A stretch of DNA of 64,000 nt from Nonomuraea roseoviolacea subsp. carminata (lineage in GTDB: Bacteria; Actinomycetota; Actinomycetes; Streptosporangiales; Streptosporangiaceae). This document shows positions 58,785 through 64,000 of this stretch, piece after piece. Position 1 is the first letter of the stretch, and each line of letters begins with the position of its first letter. The translations under genes were made by a program, and so were the position numbers. The notes below the pieces were generated by a model. It was not told the origin of the DNA and ran no database searches. It was given only the letters and a program-made list of their open reading frames with translations. Location of the stretch: the NCBI RefSeq assembly GCF_024172185.1, contig NZ_JAMZEC010000001.1:7849001-7913000 (forward strand), given 5' to 3'.

Positions 58785-60692
58785 ATGACCGTGGAATTCG
58801 GCTTGCTCGGGGATCTCGACGTGCGGGTGAACGGCCGGTCGGTCGACGTCGGCCATGCCCGGCAGCGGGCTGTGCTGGCGGCGCTGGTGGTCGACGCGAA
58901 CCGGACGGTCTCCGTCGACCAGCTCGTGGAGCGGGTGTGGGGCCGAGCCCGCCCCCAGCGCGTCCGCGAGTCCCTGTACAGCTACCTGTCCCGCTTGCGA
59001 GGCCGGCTGGCCGCGAGCCCGGACGCGGCGATCTCCCGGCAGCCGGGCGGATACCAGCTCGCCGTGCGCCCGGCCGCGGTGGACGTGCACCGCTTCGGCG
59101 CCCTGGCGGCCCGGGCGAGGGCCGCCGGCACGGACGCGCACGCATTTGCCCTGTTCGACGAGGCGCTCGCGGAGTGGCGCGGTGAGGCGCTGGCGCACCT
59201 GGACGGCCTCTGGTTCGACGCGGTCCGCAACGGCCTCGGGCAGTCGCGGCTGGCCGCCGAGCTGGACCGCAACGACGTCGCGCTGCGCTGCGGGGGGCAC
59301 GCGCGGGTGCTGCCGGAGCTGGCGGCCGGGGTTCGCGCGCACCCGCTGGACGAGCGGCTCGCGTGCCAGCTGATGCTGGCGCTGTACCGGTGCGGCCGGC
59401 AGGGAGAGGCGCTGGAGCACTACCGGCGGACGCGGCGCGCGCTGGCCGAGGCCCTGGGCGCCGATCCGGGGCCGGAGCTCAGGCGCCTGCATCAGCGCAT
59501 CCTCGCCGCCGACCCCACCCTCGCGCCCGACGCGGGTCCCACGGCCACCGCCTCGCTCGCCAAGGGCGCGCTCACCACGGTTCCGCTCGCCAACGCCTCG
59601 CTCGCCACCGCTCCGCTCGCCACGGGCGCGCTCACCACCGGTCTCGGACGCGCGGACGTCTTCGCCGCCGCGGCGCCGGTGCCGCGTCAGCTTCCCGGTC
59701 CGCCGGCCGCCTTCGTCGGCCGGGACCGGGAACTGGCCGCGCTCGGCGCCGCTCTGCGCGGCCCCGCCGACTCCGTGGTGACAGCCGTGATCCAGGGGCT
59801 CGCCGGCACCGGCAAGACCTGGCTGGCCCTGCGGTGGTCGCACGACAACCTGGAGCGCTTCCCCGACGGGCAACTCCACGTGGACCTGCGCGGGTTCGAT
59901 CCGTCCAGGGAGCCGCTGCCCCCGCGAGAGGCGGTGGGTGCGTTCCTGGCCGCCCTCGGCGCGACCCCCGGGAGCGTGCCCGAAGGCGTCGACGCCCGGG
60001 CGGCCCTTTACCGCAGCCTTATCGCCGGCAGGAGGATGCTCGTCGTCGTGGACAACGCCCGCGACGCCGAGCAGGTCCGTCCACTCCTCCCGGGGGCGGC
60101 GGGCTGCGCCGTGCTGGTGACCAGCCGTACCCAGCTCACTGGACTGGTCGCGGCGGGCGGCGCGTACCCGCTGACCCTGGGCGTGCTCAGCACCGACGAG
60201 GCGCGGGACCTGCTGGCGCGCCGCCTCGGCGGCGACCGGGTGGCCGCCGAGCCCGAGGCGGTGGGCGAGCTGGTCGCCCGGTGCGGGCGGCTGCCGCTCG
60301 CCCTGTCGATCGTGGCGGCGCGGGCCGCGGCGCTGCCCGGCTTCCCCCTGGGGGAGCTGTGCGCCGAGCCGGCCGGCGCCGGGAATCCCCTCGACGCGTT
60401 CGCCGGCGGCGACCCGGGCACCGACCTGCGTGCGGTCCTCTCCCCGTCCTATCGCGCGCTCGGCGCCGGGGCGGGGCGGCTGTTCCGCCTCCTGGGCCGG
60501 CGTCCGGGCACCGGGTTGGTGGCGGCGGACGCGGCGGAGCTGCTGGACGTCCCGCCGGACGAGGCCCACCGGGCGCTGGCCGAGTTGGTCAGGGCCCATC
60601 TGGTCACCGAGCATCGTCCTGGCCGCTACGCGTGCCACCCCCTGCTCCACGCGTACGCGGCGGACCTGGCGGCCATCATGGGCACCGGCTGA
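58785..60692 (+). CDS. SARP-family regulator with NB-ARC domain (AfsR-like, no TPR)
   Basis: A 635-residue regulator. OmpR-like winged helix at ~1-95 (EFGLLGDLDVRVNGRSVDVG; LVERVWGRARPQRVRESLYS), bacterial transcriptional activation domain at ~100-245 (VDVHRFGALAARARAAGTDA), an Ala/Leu/Thr repeat linker (~265-300), then NB-ARC ATPase with Walker A IQGLAGTGKTWLALRW and Walker B RRMLVVVDNA. It ends soon after the winged-helix ARC2 part, lacking AfsR's TPRs. ATG 58785 has GGGAGACGAGAAG upstream. Placed between two divergent RHS genes, it likely controls one or both. Confidence 0.9.
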   Translation: MTVEFGLLGDLDVRVNGRSVDVGHARQRAVLAALVVDANRTVSVDQLVERVWGRARPQRVRESLYSYLSRLRGRLAASPDAAISRQPGGYQLAVRPAAVDVHRFGALAARARAAGTDAHAFALFDEALAEWRGEALAHLDGLWFDAVRNGLGQSRLAAELDRNDVALRCGGHARVLPELAAGVRAHPLDERLACQLMLALYRCGRQGEALEHYRRTRRALAEALGADPGPELRRLHQRILAADPTLAPDAGPTATASLAKGALTTVPLANASLATAPLATGALTTGLGRADVFAAAAPVPRQLPGPPAAFVGRDRELAALGAALRGPADSVVTAVIQGLAGTGKTWLALRWSHDNLERFPDGQLHVDLRGFDPSREPLPPREAVGAFLAALGATPGSVPEGVDARAALYRSLIAGRRMLVVVDNARDAEQVRPLLPGAAGCAVLVTSRTQLTGLVAAGGAYPLTLGVLSTDEARDLLARRLGGDRVAAEPEAVGELVARCGRLPLALSIVAARAAALPGFPLGELCAEPAGAGNPLDAFAGGDPGTDLRAVLSPSYRALGAGAGRLFRLLGRRPGTGLVAADAAELLDVPPDEAHRALAELVRAHLVTEHRPGRYACHPLLHAYAADLAAIMGTG

Positions 60693-61016
60693 CAGAGGTG
60701 ACCCTCCTCGTCCGGCCGAGTGTGTCTCGACGGCGAGACGGCGAGACGGCGAGACGGCGCGCGGAAGGCCGGCTCTCGGTGGCGTTTCCCGTGGTGGGCG
60801 GCTCCGGGCGCGCGGCGGCGCCGGAGAGCCGGGGTACGAGATCTTGCCCCGTGGTCCGGGTTCGCCCATATTGAGGCGGACAGCGGCCGATCAAGGAACG
60901 TCCGAAGAGACGTCCGCTGACACGTGCCCGTTCCCCGGCATCCCCTTCGCGGTGACCGCTGCCTTTCGCATGCATATGTCCCGAGTACGGCCCTGACGTT
61001 CGGTATGGAGGTAGCG
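60693..61016 (+). promoter_or_regulatory. Spacer SARP to RHS2 with likely RHS2 promoter
   Basis: 324 bp without a credible gene. It contains an 8-bp tandem repeat (60731-60759), GC-rich sequence, then a relatively AT-rich stretch CTTTCGCATGCATATGTCCC (60961-60980) and GGAGGTAGCG as the RHS2 ribosome site. The promoter probably lies in the last 100 bp, but hexamers are not clear. Confidence 0.35.
60731..60759 (+). repeat. 8-bp tandem repeat (CGGCGAGA)n
   Basis: Three perfect units of CGGCGAGA and a partial fourth, 40 bp after the SARP stop. No coding role seen. Confidence 0.8.
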
Positions 61017-64000
61017 ATGCGCTTCAAGCGCGGATCTGTGTCGGCGGTGGCCGCCGCGGTGGGGACGGTGCTCCTCGCGTCGTCCGTGACGGGCGGGCCG
61101 GTGGTGGGCGTCCGGCCCGCCACGGCCGCCGTGACGGCCGCCCCGGCGCTGCGTCCCCTGGGGCAGGCGCCCGCCCCCGCGCCCGACCCGGCGGCGGCCG
61201 CGGCCTGGCGGAAGGCCCCGAAGGTCACCTGGCCGGGCGACGGCGCGGCTGAGGTGAAGGTCCCCGCCGTCGCCACGGCGGCCAAGGCGGGGGCGGTCAC
61301 GTCGTGGGTGAAGGCGGACGGGCTTCCGGTGCGCGTGGCGAACGCCGGGGCCGGGAGCGCGACGACGGTCCGGGTCGAGGTGCTCGACCAGGCCGCCGCG
61401 AAGGTCGCCGGGATGCCCGGCCTGCTGCTCCGGGTCGGGCATGCCGACCGGGTGTCGCGCCCGACGGCGGTCGAGGTGGACTACAGCGGCTTCCGGTACG
61501 CGTACGGGGGCGACTTCGGCTCGCGGCTGCGCCTGCTGCGGCTGCCCGACTGCGCGCTGACGACACCCGCCGCGCCCGCCTGCCGGCCCGTCCCGGTGCC
61601 GTCCAGGAACGACGCCGCCGCCGGGACGGTCAGCGGCCAGGTCGCCGACGGTCTCGTCGCGGTCGCAGCCGGCCCCTCGGGCAGCACCGGCAGCTTCCAG
61701 CCGACCTCCCTCGCGCCATCGGCCACCTGGCAGGTGGGCCTCCAGTCGGGCGACTTCACCTGGTCGTATCCCTTCCCGTTGCCGCCGATGCCCGGCATGA
61801 CGCCGGACCTCGGCCTGACGTACTCCTCGGGCAGCGTGGACGGCAGGGTCGCCGCCACCAACAACCAGCCGTCGTGGGTGGGTGAGGGCTTCGACTTGCC
61901 GACGGGCTTCATCGAACGCTCCTACAAGGCCTGCCGGGACGACGGCGGACCCGCCACGGGCGGCGACCTGTGCTGGGAGACGCAGAACGCGGTCCTCGTC
62001 CTGCCCGGCCTCGTCTCCGGCCCGCTCGTCCCGCTGAAAGGCGACAAGAGCTGGCGGCTGGAGGACGACCGCGGGTGGCGCGTCGACCTGCTCACCGACA
62101 CCGTCAACGACGACGACGATCACGAGTACTGGCGGGTCACCTCGCCCGAGGGCACCCAGTACTTCTTCGGCAGGACCGCCGCGGCCGGCTCCACCTGGAC
62201 GGTGCCCGTCTTCGGCAACGAGAGCGGGGAGCCCTGCCACGGCACGACGTTCGAGTCGTCCTGGTGCCGGCAGGCGTACCGATGGCAACTCGACCACGTG
62301 GTGGACCGGCACGGCGACGTGGTGAGCTACTTCTACGAGCGCGAGACCAACGCCTACGCCCGCGCCGGCACCACCCCCACCCCCTACGTCCGGGGCGGTT
62401 ACCTCTCCCGCGTCGAGTACGGCCTGCGGGAGGGCTCCACCGCGCCCGCCCCGGCGCGCGTCACGTTCACCGCGGCCGACCGGTGCCTGCCCGGCGGCGC
62501 GTGCGTCCCCGCCCAGGCCGGGAGCTGGCCCGACACGCCCTGGGACCAGAGCTGCGGCACCACGTCCTGCGCCAACGTCGCGCCCACCTTCTGGCTCACC
62601 AAGCGGCTGGCCACCGTGACCACCCAGGTACGCGACGGTGCGGGCTACCGGAACGTCGACTCCTGGACGCTGACCCAAGCCTTCCCAGCGACCATCGACA
62701 CCACCCCGCCGGGTCTGTGGCTGCAGTCCATCGTCCACACCGGGCACACCGGCCCCAACGGCGCAGCCGTGAGCCTTCCCGCGGTGACGTTCACCGGCAC
62801 CCGCGACGCCAACCGGGTGGACGGCATCGACCAGAACCCGCCCATGAACAAGTGGCGGCTCGCCGGCGTGCGCAACGAGACCGGCGGCCAGATCGAGATC
62901 ACCTACGCGAGCCAGAGCGCCTGCTCCCCGGACGACCTGCCCGCCGCCGACGCCAACGGCCGCACGTGCTTCCCGGCGTTCTGGATGTCCTCCGGTGCCA
63001 CCTCCCCGCAGCTCGGCTGGTTCCGCAAGTACGTCGTGGAGCAGATCCGCGAGAAGGACGGCGTCGCCGGCGACGCGGACCGGGTCACCAGGTACCGGTA
63101 CGACCCCGGCGCGGCGGCCTGGCACTACGACGACTCGGAGCTGGTGCCGCCAGGGCGCAAGAGCTGGGGCCAGTGGCGCGGCTTCCGCAAGGTCGAGGTG
63201 CTCACGGGCTCCGGCGACGACCAGACCCTGACGGAGCACGTGTTCCTGCGCGGCATGAACGGCGACAGGACCACGACCGGGACCCGGGCCGAGAGCGTCA
63301 CCGGCTCGCGCGGCGGCAGCGTCACCGACGAGCCGTTCCGGCGCGGCTTCGCCCGTGAGACCACCGTCCGCGACGGCGTGAACGGCGCCTGGATCTCCAC
63401 CGAGATCAGCAACCCCGACAGCCTCGCCACCACGGCCACGCGGGCCGTCCCGGACGGCGGCGCGACGCTGGAGGCGCATCTCGTCGGCGAGAGCTGGAAA
63501 CAGACCTTCGCCGCGGTGGCCGGCGGCGGCACGCGCGAGACGAAGACCGTCTACACCTACGACGACTTCGGCACCGTGAAGCAGGTGGACGACCAGGGCG
63601 ACGTGACCACCCCCGCCGACGACACCTGCACCACGAACACCTACGCCCGCAACACCACGGCCTGGATCGTCAACACGGTCAGCGCGACGCGGACGGTGGG
63701 CGTCCGCTGCGGCGCCACCGTCTCCTACCCCGACGACCTGGTCTCCGACCGGCACTTGTCCTACGACTCCCTCGACTGGGGCGCCGAGCCGGTCAAGGGC
63801 GACCTGACCCGGGTCGAGGAGGCCTCGTCCTGGGCGGCGGGCGCCCCCGTCTACACCACCGTCTCGGAGACGACGCCCGACGCGCACGGCCGCCCGGTGA
63901 AGCGACTCGACGGGGTCCGCAACGAGACCATCGTCGACTACACGCCCGCCGTGGGCGGCCCCGTGACGGAGGTGACGACGACGAACGCGCTGGGCCACCG
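61017..64000 (+). CDS. Secreted RHS/YD-repeat protein (RHS2), partial at window end
   Basis: An open reading frame of at least 994 codons with no stop before base 64000. ATG 61017 follows GGAGGTAGCG. A signal-peptide-like start (MRFKRGSVSAVAAAVGTVLL) leads into the same N-terminal architecture as RHS1: VDYSGFRYAYGGDFGSRLRL, PSGSTGSFQPTSLAPSATWQ, AATNNQPSWVGEGFDLPTGF, TSPEGTQYFFGRTAAAG, VDRHGDVVSYFYERETNAYA. The YD-repeat core and any toxin tip lie beyond the window. Clearly a paralog of RHS1 with extended identity across domains. Confidence 0.9.
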   Translation, partial: MRFKRGSVSAVAAAVGTVLLASSVTGGPVVGVRPATAAVTAAPALRPLGQAPAPAPDPAAAAAWRKAPKVTWPGDGAAEVKVPAVATAAKAGAVTSWVKADGLPVRVANAGAGSATTVRVEVLDQAAAKVAGMPGLLLRVGHADRVSRPTAVEVDYSGFRYAYGGDFGSRLRLLRLPDCALTTPAAPACRPVPVPSRNDAAAGTVSGQVADGLVAVAAGPSGSTGSFQPTSLAPSATWQVGLQSGDFTWSYPFPLPPMPGMTPDLGLTYSSGSVDGRVAATNNQPSWVGEGFDLPTGFIERSYKACRDDGGPATGGDLCWETQNAVLVLPGLVSGPLVPLKGDKSWRLEDDRGWRVDLLTDTVNDDDDHEYWRVTSPEGTQYFFGRTAAAGSTWTVPVFGNESGEPCHGTTFESSWCRQAYRWQLDHVVDRHGDVVSYFYERETNAYARAGTTPTPYVRGGYLSRVEYGLREGSTAPAPARVTFTAADRCLPGGACVPAQAGSWPDTPWDQSCGTTSCANVAPTFWLTKRLATVTTQVRDGAGYRNVDSWTLTQAFPATIDTTPPGLWLQSIVHTGHTGPNGAAVSLPAVTFTGTRDANRVDGIDQNPPMNKWRLAGVRNETGGQIEITYASQSACSPDDLPAADANGRTCFPAFWMSSGATSPQLGWFRKYVVEQIREKDGVAGDADRVTRYRYDPGAAAWHYDDSELVPPGRKSWGQWRGFRKVEVLTGSGDDQTLTEHVFLRGMNGDRTTTGTRAESVTGSRGGSVTDEPFRRGFARETTVRDGVNGAWISTEISNPDSLATTATRAVPDGGATLEAHLVGESWKQTFAAVAGGGTRETKTVYTYDDFGTVKQVDDQGDVTTPADDTCTTNTYARNTTAWIVNTVSATRTVGVRCGATVSYPDDLVSDRHLSYDSLDWGAEPVKGDLTRVEEASSWAAGAPVYTTVSETTPDAHGRPVKRLDGVRNETIVDYTPAVGGPVTEVTTTNALGH

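Noticed and set aside
60891..63998. A 1035-codon minus-strand open frame across the window end
   Set aside because: It is the antisense of RHS2. The plus strand reads a signal peptide and RHS motifs homologous to RHS1; the minus frame is Arg/Gly/Val low complexity.
1..64000. CRISPR arrays, tRNA or rRNA genes, insertion sequences
   Set aside because: No regularly spaced 24-37-bp repeats, no cloverleaf sequence and no transposase motif was found by reading both strands.

Overview
The window is very GC-rich DNA with strong G/C third-position bias, many GTG/TTG starts and 4-bp stop/start overlaps. The content (XRE/DUF5753 and S-adenosyl methyltransferase families, SARP and STAND regulators, actinobacterial group 1h hydrogenase with DUF5947/DUF6084/DUF6893 partners, pcaIJHGBL with a PcaL fusion, secreted RHS proteins) points to a filamentous actinomycete. 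Streptosporangiales (Nonomuraea/Actinomadura-like) is my best guess; that rank is inference. It is chromosomal, with no tRNA, rRNA, CRISPR array or insertion sequence seen.

Region 1 (1-11.5 kb): regulators and small transport/metabolic units. These are an XRE/DUF5753 regulator, an S-adenosyl methyltransferase, an Rrf2 regulator with its MFS pump, hemerythrin, and a tandem Lrp regulator divergent from a 14-TM MFS pump. An acyl-CoA synthetase, an MDR alcohol dehydrogenase and an aldehyde dehydrogenase follow; palindromes resembling KstR/KstR2 operators lie around these three.

Region 2 (11.6-25.8 kb): a high-affinity group 1h (formerly group 5) [NiFe]-hydrogenase locus. A 13-gene minus-strand run reads hhyS, hhyL, NifU-like, DUF5947, a 74-aa protein, DUF6084, a 349-aa protein, maturation protease, a 35-aa DUF6893-like peptide, hypA, hypC, hypD, hypE. 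Converging on it are a degenerate-SIS/HypC fusion, a SIS isomerase-like gene and hypF. hypB is not in the window. The likely job is atmospheric H2 oxidation in the cytoplasm or at the inner membrane face.

Region 3 (26.1-32.7 kb): an NCS1 permease with an isochorismatase-family hydrolase, a secreted CAP-domain protein, and a flavin monooxygenase with a TetR regulator. A tandem IclR regulator then stands divergent from the beta-ketoadipate genes.

Region 4 (32.9-38.2 kb): pcaI-J-H-G-B-L for protocatechuate to 3-oxoadipyl-CoA. Several of its genes carry short repeat-coded insertions or tails.

Region 5 (38.25-45.3 kb): a minus-strand operon of SDR, P450, ferredoxin, ferredoxin reductase, MFS pump, second P450 and a 25-codon peptide ORF, divergent from a TetR gene. 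The shared control region has two identical-architecture palindromes.

Region 6 (45.3-49.3 kb): SBP56/methanethiol-oxidase-like protein with a membrane partner, an alpha/beta hydrolase and an orphan PstS-like lipoprotein.

Region 7 (49.4-64 kb): two paralogous secreted RHS/YD-repeat proteins, divergently oriented, with a SARP/NB-ARC regulator between them and an HTH/NB-ARC/TPR regulator on the outer side. RHS1 ends in a lysine-rich/hydrophobic tip followed by a 4-TM immunity candidate. RHS2 runs off the window end.
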